64,000 bases of DNA from Oscillospiraceae bacterium (GCA_015066205.1 SVOV01000001.1:62001-126000), one strand, 5' to 3'. Positions 1 to 9,069 are shown, numbered from the stretch's first letter. Numbers and translations: made by a program. Notes: generated by a model not told the origin, from the sequence alone.

Positions 1-816
1 GACGAAAAGGCTTTTGAGGAATTTCAGGCACTTATAAAGAAATATAATGTTGAAATATCCGCTCTTTCCTGTCATTCAAACCCCGTTCATCCCAATAAGG
101 AAGAGGCTGCAGAGGCTGATAAGACCATCAGAAATGCTATTCTTCTTGCAGAAAAGCTCGGTCTTCATCAGATCAATACCTTCTCAGGCTGTCCCGGTGA
201 CCACGAGGGCGCAAAATATCCTAACTGGGTAACCTGCCCCTGGCCCAACGATTTCCTTTCAATTCTCGACTGGCAGTGGAATGAGGTGCTCATTCCCTAT
301 TGGAAAAACCTTGTTGCCTTTGCAAAGGAGCATGGCGTAAATAAAATTGCTCTCGAAATGCACCCCGGCTTCTGCGTTTATAACACAGATACTCTTCTTC
401 GTCTTCGCGAGGCGGTAGGCCCCGAGATCGGCGCAAACTTTGACCCCAGCCACCTTATCTGGCAGGGTATGGAGCCTGTTGCAGTTATCCGCGCTCTCGG
501 AGATGCTATTTTCCATGTTCACGCCAAGGATACAAGAATTGATAAATACAACACCGCAAGAACAGGCGTTCTTGATACCAAGCTTTACAGCGACGAGATA
601 AACCGTTCATGGATATTCCGTTCTGTAGGCTACGGAAATGACGAGCTTTACTGGAAGGACATCATTTCCAATCTCCGTCTTGTAGGCTATGACTGGGCTC
701 TCTCCATCGAGCACGAGGATTCCCTTATGAGCCAGAACGAGGGCCTCAGCAAGGCAGTAGGCACCCTCAAAAACTGCCTCATAACAGAGCCCACCACCGC
801 TGCCTGGTGGATATAA
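1..816 (+). CDS. Sugar phosphate isomerase/epimerase, TIM-barrel family (5' end outside window)
   Basis: The reading frame is open from the first base, so the N-terminus lies upstream; about 271 residues are visible. It looks like a xylose-isomerase-like TIM barrel that interconverts sugars or sugar phosphates in the cytoplasm. The four acidic/histidine metal ligands expected for this fold can be placed in ALEMHPG (Glu), NFDPSH (Asp), HVHAKD (His) and SIEHED (Glu). The C-terminus ends in AAWWI just before TAA. The exact substrate cannot be told from sequence; inosose or ketose epimerases are possible. It is followed directly by a hairpin array and a terminator, so it is probably the last gene of its operon. 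Confidence 0.85.
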   Translation, partial: DEKAFEEFQALIKKYNVEISALSCHSNPVHPNKEEAAEADKTIRNAILLAEKLGLHQINTFSGCPGDHEGAKYPNWVTCPWPNDFLSILDWQWNEVLIPYWKNLVAFAKEHGVNKIALEMHPGFCVYNTDTLLRLREAVGPEIGANFDPSHLIWQGMEPVAVIRALGDAIFHVHAKDTRIDKYNTARTGVLDTKLYSDEINRSWIFRSVGYGNDELYWKDIISNLRLVGYDWALSIEHEDSLMSQNEGLSKAVGTLKNCLITEPTTAAWWI

Positions 817-960
817 GCAAACGCAGAGCGTTTGCAGTGATATTTGTTTCTTTGAAACAAGTGATATTGCCCTCAGGGCAGTGATATTCATTCCTTTCGG
901 AATGAGTGATATATTTTCCTGCGGAAAATGTGAAGGAAGGCTTCGCCTTGCTCCGCTTCG
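817..960. repeat. Hairpin array with constant GTGATAT spacers (array 1)
   Basis: Immediately after the stop codon there are at least five short palindromes with different stems: GCAAACGC (817/835), TTGTTTC (844/860), TGCCC (868/880), TCATTCC (888/905) and ATTTTCC (913/929), each with a 3-4 nt loop. They are separated by the same 7-mer GTGATAT at 837, 861, 881 and 906, with a partial copy at 930, giving a period of 20-25 bp. Two more small palindromes (AAGGC-TTC-GCCTT and a GAGC/GCTC-like one) follow without the spacer. The stems vary while the spacer is constant, the reverse of a CRISPR. See the related array at 49567-49735. Function unknown. Confidence 0.75.
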
Positions 961-975
961 CTCTATAATAAATTT

Positions 976-1016
976 CGGCACGGGATTCTCTGTAAAGAGT
1001 TCCGTGCCGTTTTTTT
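976..1016 (+). terminator. Intrinsic terminator
   Basis: An 8-bp outer stem CGGCACGG/CCGTGCCG, extended inward by an imperfect stem, is followed by seven T on the + strand. It ends transcription of the isomerase gene and overlaps the stop codon of the convergent phosphoesterase gene. Confidence 0.85.
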
Positions 1017-2088
1017 ATTCAACCGTAATTGTTTTGTCCAGAAGGGTATCGCCCTCGGTGTTTATGGTCAGCATTCTTATTTTGCCGTTTTCGAGGGTCA
1101 GGCTTGAGGCTGCCCAGCTGTCAGAGTATCTTCCGCAGGCTACAAAGGCGGGGGGAGAGGTTTCTATGAAACGGCTTATGTGATAGTGGCCTCCTATAAG
1201 AAGACCGAAGCCCAGAGCCTTAAAGGGAGAAAGCCAGTCCCGTCTGAAATGCTGATTTATTCCCGGATGATGGCAGAAAACCAGCTTGTATTTTCCCGTG
1301 AACTGCTCCTTTTTAAGGGAGCTTATCCATTTATATTCCTTTTCGCGGTAGGTGTGAAAATCTATAAGACCGCTGTATTCGCTGTGATCGTCCTCCTTGT
1401 CCTCACCCGAATCGAGAACAACAGCGGAAATACCGCCGAAATCAAAGGTAAAATAAAATTCACCCGTTGCCGTGGGAAAATATTTCAACAGCTGAGAGGC
1501 GAATTCACCTCTTGTTTCGTGGTTTCCTCTTGTGTAAACCACGGGAACAGTGCCTCCCGAAAGCTCGGCGGCGTCAGAAAGTATATTTTTCGTGAATTTC
1601 TCTTTTTTCATAAAGTTTGAGGTAATGTCGCCCAGCATTACCACCATATCATAGTCTTCCTTGAAAAATGCGAGGGACTTTCTCATCAAAGCTTCTTTTT
1701 CGTGAATATCCGTTATCAAAAGAAGCTTTATCCTGTCTTCCTTTTCTTCACCCTTGAATCTTACGGGAGCGGTTTCGGCACAGCCTCCCTTTATTGCTGA
1801 ATAGTCATACTTGAAAGGCACATGCTGACTTCCGACGGAATAGTAATTTCCCCGAAGCACATTTTTGGGGACCTTTACAACATGAACGGTATCGTGGGTC
1901 GCAATTATTCCCGCGGGGGAGTCATAATATATCTTATCTCCGCTTTCAGTCTGAACTCTGACATAGCCGCTGCCCTTGAGCTCGCTCTCAAAGATTACTA
2001 TATAGTCCTCCGTGCCCGTTTCAAAAACTGCGGGCGGAACGGAAATCCTCTGTTTTTTCATTATTGCCGACATCAAAAGTATGTTCAT
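1015..2088 (-). CDS. Metallophosphoesterase, calcineurin-like
   Basis: A 357-residue cytoplasmic protein without signal peptide. The five metal-binding blocks of calcineurin-like phosphoesterases appear in order in the C-terminal two thirds: DIHEK (about 125), GDIT (about 152), GNHET (about 186), CHHPG (about 269) and GGHYH (about 299). The first 115 residues form an all-beta N-terminal domain like the Ig-like cap of purple-acid-phosphatase relatives. It should hydrolyse a phosphomonoester or diester with a dinuclear metal centre; the substrate is unknown. The ATG is preceded by AGAGGTG. It is one of five metallophosphoesterases in the window and appears to be transcribed alone. Confidence 0.85.
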   Translation of the reverse strand: MNILLMSAIMKKQRISVPPAVFETGTEDYIVIFESELKGSGYVRVQTESGDKIYYDSPAGIIATHDTVHVVKVPKNVLRGNYYSVGSQHVPFKYDYSAIKGGCAETAPVRFKGEEKEDRIKLLLITDIHEKEALMRKSLAFFKEDYDMVVMLGDITSNFMKKEKFTKNILSDAAELSGGTVPVVYTRGNHETRGEFASQLLKYFPTATGEFYFTFDFGGISAVVLDSGEDKEDDHSEYSGLIDFHTYREKEYKWISSLKKEQFTGKYKLVFCHHPGINQHFRRDWLSPFKALGFGLLIGGHYHISRFIETSPPAFVACGRYSDSWAASSLTLENGKIRMLTINTEGDTLLDKTITVE

Positions 2089-2114
2089 TCATCACACCTC
2101 TTTATCCTAAATAA

Positions 2115-2144
2115 ATGCTAACATAAAAAAGAGAGCATAGTCAA
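2115..2144 (-). promoter_or_regulatory. Candidate sigma-A promoter of the metallophosphoesterase gene
   Basis: On the minus strand TTGACT is followed by an 18-bp spacer and TAGCAT, ending about 27 bp before the start codon. The -10 box is only a moderate match. Confidence 0.5.
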
Positions 2145-2177
2145 TACAAACTTAAACAATAATTAAATATCGGGGAC

Positions 2178-2205
2178 TTGTAAAAAAATATAAATCCTGT
2201 ATAAT
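2178..2205 (+). promoter_or_regulatory. Candidate sigma-A promoter of the YfhO-like gene
   Basis: TTGTAA, a 16-bp spacer and a perfect TATAAT lie 29 bp before the ATG of the downstream gene. Confidence 0.65.
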
Positions 2206-2234
2206 TAAAGAAAAAAGATCTTCGGAGTTTTAAT

Positions 2235-4319
2235 ATGATAAAAAATCTTTTAACTGAAATGTTTCCCGTAGGAAAGCGTGAAAGAACGCCTCTCGGAAAG
2301 GACGAAAGGCTTTTCAGCCTGAAATATTACGGCACCGCATTTTTTCTTCCTCTTCTGATTTTATGCTTTGCCGCAGCCGTCAGAGGCGTAGCCCCTTTCG
2401 GAGATTCCACTCTTATGGCCATTGACGCCTGGGGACAGTATTTCCCGATGCTGCGTGAAATGAAAAGAGCCTTCAGAAGCCTTGATTTTTCATATTCCTT
2501 TACGGGGGCGCTGGGCTTCAGTATGACGGCGCAGAGTGCCTATTATACCAACAGCCCCTTGTGGTATCTGCTGTTTCTTCTTCCCGGTGAGCTTACTCCC
2601 GGTCAGGTCGATATGATGGTGTTTATCCGCTTTGCCCTCGCATCCCTGACATTTACTTATTATCTCACATCCCGCAGCGGTGAGAAAAACTGGAGAATTA
2701 TATTTTTCGGTCTGGGCTATGCCTTCTCGGGCTATACCTTCGCCTTTATAAATCAGTTTATGTGGATGGATGCCGTTGTCCTTTTCCCCCTTATTCTTCT
2801 CGGAATCGAAAGACTCTGCAAGGGACAGGGCGGTTATATCCTTTATACACTTTCTCTTTTCACTGCTATTTATTCCAATTTCTATATAGCATATGCCGTA
2901 TGTATTTTTGCGGTACTGTGGTTCTTCTATATCAGCTTCACAGAGAAAAAGAGCTTTAAGGAATGGTTCTTCTCTGCCGTGCGCTTCGGTGTCTGTTCTC
3001 TTACGGCAGGTATTCTCAATCTCCCCGTGCTGCTTCCTCTTCTTTCTGCAATTTCAAAGACCCTCGCTTCCCAGAAGGGCTTTACGGGAGAATTCAGGCT
3101 CTATCACAGCTTCGCGGATTTGCTTATTATGCTTCTTCCTTACGGAAAATCCTCTCTTGCCTACGGTCAGCCCAACCTCTATTTCGGACTTTTCTCCGCT
3201 CTCATTTCCGTTTTTGCTGTCTTCTCAAAAAAGATAAGCGTAAAAAAGAAGCTTGGCTTCATTTTCCTTATTGCCTTTATGCTTCTTTCCTTTAATTTCA
3301 ATCTTCTTGATTTCATCTGGCACGGCTTCCATTTCCCGAATCAGCTTCCCGGCCGTCAGAGCTTTATTTTCTCCTTCCTCGGTGCTGTAGCAGCCTATTA
3401 CGGCTATAAGACGATTTCAGAATCCGCCGTAAAGCCCAATATTAAAAAAGCAATATGTATGATACTTACGGTGCTCGTTGTCTTTGAGCTTTCTTCAAAT
3501 GCGGTGCTTAAATTCTGGACGGATACAAAATGTGTCAATGAGGAATCCGTTTTAAGACATTCTTCTGTCTTAAGCGAGGTCAGAGAGAAATATTCCCCTG
3601 ATAAAAAGGAAAACGAATTCTGGAGAACCGAGCTTTCTTCCCACAGATATAACGGCGGTCAGCTTCACGGCTATAACGGAATTTCCCATTATTCCTCAAC
3701 AATGTCGGGAGCCTGCTATAATTTCTTCACAAAGCTCGGAATGAGCGTCTATGCAAAGAATGTAAGTATAGAATATCTTCCGAATCCCGTTCTCAATTCT
3801 CTTTTCGGTGTGAGATATATTGTTTCCGAATCTCCCGTTCCCGATGAGGTATCGGTTTATGACGGACAGTGTCAGTATATGTATGTTCACGAGAATACCG
3901 CGGTGCTTCCTCTCTTTTATGTCGGTGAAAAGGAAATACTTGCTCCCGATATGACCCTTTCGGGCTATGCCTTTGCAAACGAGATATTCAGATGTATCTC
4001 GGGCTCGGGTGATGTTATTTCGGGTAACGGTGTTTATGACGCCGAGAAAAATGAGGGCTATGAGCTTAACAGGGAAGAATTTCTTAAGGGTATCGGGAAT
4101 ATCCTCGAAAGCGAATGTACCGTTACCGATTTCGGCAAAAAGGAGATAAAAGGTAAGGTAAACAGCGTCAAGGACGGTGTGCTTATCGTTTCTCTTCCCG
4201 GTGAGGATGTCACAATCGAAATCGACGGCAAGGAAACAGAAACTCTTCTTATTGCAGGTTATATGGCGGGTGCCGAAATTTCCGAGGGCACTCACGAGAT
4301 CACAATAAAATTACCGTAA
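2235..4319 (+). CDS. YfhO family polytopic membrane protein
   Basis: A 694-residue protein with about ten to twelve hydrophobic segments over residues 30-440 and a soluble C-terminal domain. The N-terminal pattern (FGDSTLMAIDAWGQYFPM, then GALGFSMTAQSAYYTNSPL, then a membrane stretch with SGYTFAFINQFMWMDAV) is typical of the YfhO family, GT-C-like proteins implicated in Gram-positive cell-envelope glycosylation, for example sugar addition to teichoic acid. It is shorter than many YfhO proteins (often over 800 residues), mainly in the soluble tail. It has its own promoter and a hairpin after the stop, so it is probably monocistronic. The glycan acceptor is unknown. Confidence 0.85.
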   Translation: MIKNLLTEMFPVGKRERTPLGKDERLFSLKYYGTAFFLPLLILCFAAAVRGVAPFGDSTLMAIDAWGQYFPMLREMKRAFRSLDFSYSFTGALGFSMTAQSAYYTNSPLWYLLFLLPGELTPGQVDMMVFIRFALASLTFTYYLTSRSGEKNWRIIFFGLGYAFSGYTFAFINQFMWMDAVVLFPLILLGIERLCKGQGGYILYTLSLFTAIYSNFYIAYAVCIFAVLWFFYISFTEKKSFKEWFFSAVRFGVCSLTAGILNLPVLLPLLSAISKTLASQKGFTGEFRLYHSFADLLIMLLPYGKSSLAYGQPNLYFGLFSALISVFAVFSKKISVKKKLGFIFLIAFMLLSFNFNLLDFIWHGFHFPNQLPGRQSFIFSFLGAVAAYYGYKTISESAVKPNIKKAICMILTVLVVFELSSNAVLKFWTDTKCVNEESVLRHSSVLSEVREKYSPDKKENEFWRTELSSHRYNGGQLHGYNGISHYSSTMSGACYNFFTKLGMSVYAKNVSIEYLPNPVLNSLFGVRYIVSESPVPDEVSVYDGQCQYMYVHENTAVLPLFYVGEKEILAPDMTLSGYAFANEIFRCISGSGDVISGNGVYDAEKNEGYELNREEFLKGIGNILESECTVTDFGKKEIKGKVNSVKDGVLIVSLPGEDVTIEIDGKETETLLIAGYMAGAEISEGTHEITIKLP

Positions 4320-4324
4320 TTTGT

Positions 4325-4359
4325 TCCCCTGAGGTATTGTAATTTTTTACCTCAGGGGA
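4325..4359 (+). terminator. Hairpin terminator after the YfhO-like gene
   Basis: A perfect 12-bp stem TCCCCTGAGGTA/TACCTCAGGGGA with an 11-nt loop starts six bases after the stop. The T-tract after it is poor, so termination may be partial and read into the GH78 operon. Confidence 0.65.
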
Positions 4360-4396
4360 TATTATATAAATATATTTATAATTCGGAGGGGAAAAA

Positions 4397-6571
4397 ATGG
4401 TCAGAGAAAAATATTTCGGTTCTGCCCTTTGGGTGGATTTCCCGCAAAATCCCGTGTCTGTTCTTGTCCGCAAAGATTTTGATGCAGAAAATACAGTATC
4501 AGCCGAGCTTTCCGTTATAGGTCTCGGATTTTTTGAGTGTTATATAAACGGTAAAATCATTTCACAGGACAGATTTCTTCCTCTGAACACGGATTTCCAT
4601 AAAAGAGTGCTTAAAAGAAAAAACGGCTTATGGAACGAGGAAACCTCTCACAGAATATATGTTTCCCGGTATGATGTGACCTCTTTTATAAAAGACGGAA
4701 AAAACAGCCTTTGCTTTATGCTCGGTAACGGCTGGTATGCCGATACCCATCAGGAAAAATTCGGTGACAAGAAGCTGATATTCCGCCTGACAGTAAAGGA
4801 TGGGGACGGAAAAGTCAGTGAGCTTCTTTCCGACGAAAATGTGCTTTATAAAGAGGGCTTTATAAAGGAATATGACCTTACAGAGGGTGAAACGCAGGAT
4901 TTTACCGACTACTGCGACAGCTGGCTTTTACCCGAAACAGATATATCCTTTTGGGAAAAGGCAAGGGAATGCAGCTTCCCCGAAACAAGATATATGCTGA
5001 CAGACTGCCCTGCAGACACCGTGACCGAGGTGCTTTACCCCGCAATCATAAGAGTTGATGAAGCTTATAAGGTCTATGACATCGGAAAAAACTGCAGCGG
5101 TAATCTCGTCATTCTTCTCCCCGCTCAAAAGGGCAGGAGAGTTGAAATTACGGGAAGCGAGGAAAAGCTCCCCGAAAATGAGCTTGATCGGGAAAAAATT
5201 ATGGATCAGAATGCAGCATTTATCTGCGGAGATACCGCGAGAGAGGCTTCGCAGAAATTCACCTGGCACGCCTCAAGATTTTTCAGAGTCCCCGCCGACA
5301 TAAAGGTCATCCGCTTTGATGTAATAACAACAAATGTGCAGGTGAATTCTGAGTTTACTACCGATAAAAGGGTACTGAAATGGCTTTACGATGCCTTTAT
5401 AAATACTCAGCTTTCAAATATGCATTCGGGTATTCCCTCGGACTGTCCCCACCTTGAAAGAAGAGGCTATACGGGTGACGGACAGCTTGCCGCTGATGCG
5501 GTTATGACAACAATTGATACAAGAAAATTCTATGATAAATGGATAGAGGATATCTCCGACTGTCAGGACAGGCTTTCGGGTCATGTTCAGTACACCGCTC
5601 CCTATACCCATTCGGGCGGAGGTCCCGGCGGCTGGGGAGGCGCAATAGTCCATGTGCCCTTTATGTATTATAAGCATTTCGGCGACCCCTCTCATATGAT
5701 AAGGCTCTATCCCGGAATGAAGGAATATTTCCGCTTCCTTGATGAGCATTCAAGAGGAAAGCTGGTTTCAAGGGACATAGACGGAGAATGGTGCCTCGGC
5801 GACTGGTGCACACCCACTAAAATCAGAATTCCCGCTCCCTTTGTAAATACATATTTTTATGTAAAGCATATTGATGAAATTCTTCTGTGTTCGGATGTGC
5901 TGGGTCTTTCCAAAAAAGAAATCAGAGAATATAAGGAGAAGAGAAGGGTTCTTTGCGAGGCGATCAAAAAGAGATACTTTGACCCCGATACGGGAGATTT
6001 TGCAAGAAATGTTCAGGGCGCAAATGCCTTCGCACTTGACATTGGACTTGGCACAAAAAAGACATTTAAGAATCTTTGCAGTGTCTATGACGAAAAGCAT
6101 ATGTACTATAATACGGGTATTTTCGGAACGGATATCTTAACAAGAGTCCTTTTTATGAGGGGACGAGGCGATATTGCCGTAAGGCTTCTTTGCTCCGAGG
6201 GAAAATATTCATTCGGAAATATTATGAATCAGGGTGCAACGACCCTCTGGGAATACTGGACGGGCAGACGCTCTCATTCCCATCCCATGTTCGGTGCCGT
6301 GGTTTCCTATCTTTTCAGCTGTATTTTAGGAATCACACAGGAAAAGGACTCCTTCGGCTATGAAAAGCTCATTATTTCTCCCGCAGAGCTTTCTCTCACA
6401 GGCTCTTTCAGCGGAAAGAGAGAAATTCCGCAGGGAACGGTCAGTGTCAGTGCGGAATATTCCGAGCGCTTCGCCCGCTTCGACATTACTCTTCCTGCCG
6501 AGGGCATTTTCAGATATAAGGACACTGAAATTGAGCTGACGGCAGGACAGAACAGAATAATAATCGAGTGA
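4397..6571 (+). CDS. Alpha-L-rhamnosidase, GH78 family
   Basis: A 724-residue intracellular enzyme expected to remove terminal alpha-L-rhamnose from plant glycans or flavonoid glycosides. Residues 1-190 form the beta-sandwich N-terminal domains. The (alpha/alpha)6 catalytic barrel follows, with the family signature CPHLERRGYTGDGQL near residue 350, which carries the acidic residues of the general-acid region. TTLWEYW near residue 614 contains the likely general base Glu. A C-terminal beta-sandwich closes the protein. No signal peptide is seen, so it acts on imported oligosaccharides. The ATG has a strong GGAGGGG site. It is the first gene of a tightly packed operon with an esterase, a glycerophosphodiesterase and an Lgt-like protein. 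Confidence 0.9.
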   Translation: MVREKYFGSALWVDFPQNPVSVLVRKDFDAENTVSAELSVIGLGFFECYINGKIISQDRFLPLNTDFHKRVLKRKNGLWNEETSHRIYVSRYDVTSFIKDGKNSLCFMLGNGWYADTHQEKFGDKKLIFRLTVKDGDGKVSELLSDENVLYKEGFIKEYDLTEGETQDFTDYCDSWLLPETDISFWEKARECSFPETRYMLTDCPADTVTEVLYPAIIRVDEAYKVYDIGKNCSGNLVILLPAQKGRRVEITGSEEKLPENELDREKIMDQNAAFICGDTAREASQKFTWHASRFFRVPADIKVIRFDVITTNVQVNSEFTTDKRVLKWLYDAFINTQLSNMHSGIPSDCPHLERRGYTGDGQLAADAVMTTIDTRKFYDKWIEDISDCQDRLSGHVQYTAPYTHSGGGPGGWGGAIVHVPFMYYKHFGDPSHMIRLYPGMKEYFRFLDEHSRGKLVSRDIDGEWCLGDWCTPTKIRIPAPFVNTYFYVKHIDEILLCSDVLGLSKKEIREYKEKRRVLCEAIKKRYFDPDTGDFARNVQGANAFALDIGLGTKKTFKNLCSVYDEKHMYYNTGIFGTDILTRVLFMRGRGDIAVRLLCSEGKYSFGNIMNQGATTLWEYWTGRRSHSHPMFGAVVSYLFSCILGITQEKDSFGYEKLIISPAELSLTGSFSGKREIPQGTVSVSAEYSERFARFDITLPAEGIFRYKDTEIELTAGQNRIIIE

Positions 6572-7626
6572 TGAAAATGAAAAGAATTGAAGAAATAGAT
6601 AAGAATTTCAAGGCATCCGCTCCTGTTTTTGACGGTATGAGGACCTATGATATACTGAAATCTCCCTTTTCTCTTTACGGACTGAAATCTGACAGTGACG
6701 GCTTTTTCCGTATGGACAAAAATGTTGCCGATACGGTTTCAGAGGGTGTAAGCGGTCTTAATTACAACACCTCGGGAGGCTGTCTGAGGTTCAGGACGGA
6801 TTCAAGGGATATTACTCTTACGGCACATCTTCCCGATGTGTGTCTTATGAATCATATGCCCCTTACGGGCTCATCCTCCTTTGACATATACTGTAACGGC
6901 AGCTTCTGCGGAGTCTTCCGTGCACCCTCGGCTGAAAAGTATAAGGGCGTCTGGTCTTCTTCTCTTCGTCTTCCCGAGGGGATGAAGGATGTTATGATAT
7001 TTTTCCCCCTATATAATAATGTTAAAGAGGTATTTGTTTCTCTTGAAGAAAAGGCGGCTGTTCTTGAGGGGGACTCCTTCTGCGAAAGCAAGCCCATAGT
7101 CTTCTACGGCTCATCCATAACACAGGGGGGCTGTGCTTCCCGTCCTGGAAACGCTTACCCTAATCTTATTTCAAGAAAGCTCAACCGTGAGATACTCAAT
7201 CTCGGTTTTTCGGGAAGCTGTAAGGCAGAATATGAAATGTGTGAATACATCGCCTGCGTTCCTATGAGTCTTTTGGTGCTTGACTATGACCATAATGCAC
7301 CGACCCCCGAGTTTCTTGAAGCGACCCACGAAAGGTTCTTTCGGCAGTTCCGGAACAAGTGCCCCGATACTCCCGTTGTTATGATAAGTGTGGCGGACTG
7401 CTGCTTCGGTGAAGAAGATGCAAGAAGACGAAAAGAAATAATAAAAAGAACCTATGAAAATGCAAAGGCAAACGGCGACAGAAATGTATATTTTCTTGAC
7501 GGACAGCGTTTTTATGATGAAACGGGGCTTGATAATTCAACGGTCGATACCTGCCACCCCAATGATCTGGGATTTTTTGCATTTTACAAAAATATAAGTA
7601 AATTTATTAAGGAGAATGATCTGTAA
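6571..7626 (+). CDS. SGNH/GDSL-family hydrolase
   Basis: A 351-residue cytoplasmic esterase-like protein. A beta-sandwich N-terminal domain (about 1-165) precedes the SGNH domain. Its blocks are YGSSITQGG near residue 178 (nucleophile Ser), LGFSGS near 209 (block II Gly) and DTCHPND near 326 (catalytic Asp and His). Relatives deacylate or deacetylate carbohydrates, which fits its place after the GH78 gene: stripping acyl groups from the same glycan is a plausible role. The start ATG shares its A with the TGA stop of GH78 (1-nt overlap), pointing to translational coupling. A GTG three bases earlier or an ATG six bases later is also possible. Confidence 0.82.
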   Translation: MKMKRIEEIDKNFKASAPVFDGMRTYDILKSPFSLYGLKSDSDGFFRMDKNVADTVSEGVSGLNYNTSGGCLRFRTDSRDITLTAHLPDVCLMNHMPLTGSSSFDIYCNGSFCGVFRAPSAEKYKGVWSSSLRLPEGMKDVMIFFPLYNNVKEVFVSLEEKAAVLEGDSFCESKPIVFYGSSITQGGCASRPGNAYPNLISRKLNREILNLGFSGSCKAEYEMCEYIACVPMSLLVLDYDHNAPTPEFLEATHERFFRQFRNKCPDTPVVMISVADCCFGEEDARRRKEIIKRTYENAKANGDRNVYFLDGQRFYDETGLDNSTVDTCHPNDLGFFAFYKNISKFIKENDL

Positions 7627-8324
7627 TGAAACCTTGCTTTATTGCCCACAGAGGCTACAGCGGAAAATATCTTCAGAATACCGAGGAGGCGTTCATCAAG
7701 GCGGTTGAACACGGCTCAGGCGGAATCGAAACCGATGTGAGAATAACAAAGGACGGCGTGCTTGTTGTAAATCACAACGAAACCGCAGTTTTTATTGACG
7801 GCACCGAGCTTAGTATTGCGGAATCAACATATGAGGAGCTTATGGAAAAGCCTCTTCTCAATAAATTCACGGATACCGAAATTTATATCTGTACCTTCCG
7901 CCGCTATCTTGAGATATGCCGTGACGGAAATATGGTATGCTTTATTGAATTCAAAGGATATTTCCCCGATGAAAAGATAAATGAAGCCTTTAATCTTGCA
8001 AAAGAGGTCTACGATCTTAAGATGTGCTCTCTTCAGTCCTTTGACCTTGATAATCTTATCCGTGCTCATAAGGCGTTCCCCGATCTTCAGATAATGCTTA
8101 CCTGCGGTGAGCCCAATGAGGATGTCTATAAATGTCTTGAATTGGGCTTTGATATAGATATGGCACATTCGGGAATTTATAAGTCCCTTGTTGACCGCTT
8201 CCATAAAAAAGGACTTAAGGTGGGACTGTGGACTGCAAATGAGCCTCACGAGCTGGAGCTCTGCCGTCTTATGGAGGTAGATTACATAGAATCCGATATC
8301 TATTCGGATTTTATCACACAGTAA
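7626..8324 (+). CDS. Glycerophosphodiester phosphodiesterase family protein
   Basis: A 232-residue cytoplasmic TIM-barrel enzyme. It shows the family hallmarks: AHRGYSG at residues 7-13 with the catalytic His-Arg, ETDVR near 37-41 (metal-binding Glu and Asp) and VVNHNE near 49-54 (second catalytic His). FIEFKGY and the C-terminal GLWTANEP strand match the barrel. It should hydrolyse glycerophosphodiesters to glycerol-3-phosphate and an alcohol. The ATG overlaps the SGNH stop codon by one base (TAATG), and the next gene begins one base after its stop, so the four genes form one operon. Confidence 0.92.
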   Translation: MKPCFIAHRGYSGKYLQNTEEAFIKAVEHGSGGIETDVRITKDGVLVVNHNETAVFIDGTELSIAESTYEELMEKPLLNKFTDTEIYICTFRRYLEICRDGNMVCFIEFKGYFPDEKINEAFNLAKEVYDLKMCSLQSFDLDNLIRAHKAFPDLQIMLTCGEPNEDVYKCLELGFDIDMAHSGIYKSLVDRFHKKGLKVGLWTANEPHELELCRLMEVDYIESDIYSDFITQ

Positions 8325-8325
8325 T

Positions 8326-9069
8326 ATGGAAATAAGACTTGTTTTCTATTATCTTATAATAGGTCTCGGTGCGGTCATTTCCGCCGTATTCGCCCTTTTT
8401 CTCGGCAAGAAAAAGGGCATTCCCAAGGATACTCTTAAAATATTTCTTGCTCTTGCTCTGATTTTCGGAATCACGGGGGCTGTGCTTATGGGACGGCTTC
8501 AGAATTTTGTAATGTCACTTACGGGGCTTCCCTTTTCTTACAGCCGTATGAGAATATTCGGAGGACTTCTCTTTACTCCCGTATTTTTGTATTTTCCCGT
8601 AAAATATCTTGCGGGGGATTTCGGGCTTATTACGGATACCTTCTGCCCCGGAATGTATATTCTTCTCGGCTTTTCAAAAATAGCCTGTGCGGTCTACGGC
8701 TGCTGCTACGGAATCCCCCTTGATACGGGGATATATAACAGATTTTCGGAATGTACGGTCTTCCCCGTACAGCTTCTTGAAAGTGTCCTTTGCTTTATGC
8801 TTTTCGGTCTTATGTATTTTTATACTGCAAAAGCAAAACACCGCAAGGGAACAGCCTGGGGGCTTTCGGGTATCCTTTACGGTGTTATGAGATTCTTTAT
8901 TGAATTTTTAAGGTATTATACACCCGAAGAAAAAACATTTTTCCTCGGAATAAATTTCTGGCAGGTCATAAGCATCATAACCGTCACAGCGGGAGCAGTG
9001 AGCCTTATATATACCTGTCTCGGAAAAAGCCGGGGTTGTAAAAATGACATCCCGCAGTGTGAAGAATAA
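8326..9069 (+). CDS. Prolipoprotein diacylglyceryl transferase-like membrane protein
   Basis: A 247-residue protein with about seven membrane segments. It has the Lgt family landmarks in degenerate form: a GRLQNF segment near 60, AVYGCCYGIP near 125-134 in place of the usual GCF-NG block, a VFPVQLLES strand and GVMRFFIEFLRYY near 185-200 (family pattern RF-EF-R). It may add diacylglyceryl to lipoprotein cysteines or belong to an Lgt-derived group with another role. Being in a GH78 operon is odd for a housekeeping lgt, so it may be a paralogue. Its last 65 bases overlap the end of the convergent gene. Confidence 0.72.
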   Translation: MEIRLVFYYLIIGLGAVISAVFALFLGKKKGIPKDTLKIFLALALIFGITGAVLMGRLQNFVMSLTGLPFSYSRMRIFGGLLFTPVFLYFPVKYLAGDFGLITDTFCPGMYILLGFSKIACAVYGCCYGIPLDTGIYNRFSECTVFPVQLLESVLCFMLFGLMYFYTAKAKHRKGTAWGLSGILYGVMRFFIEFLRYYTPEEKTFFLGINFWQVISIITVTAGAVSLIYTCLGKSRGCKNDIPQCEE

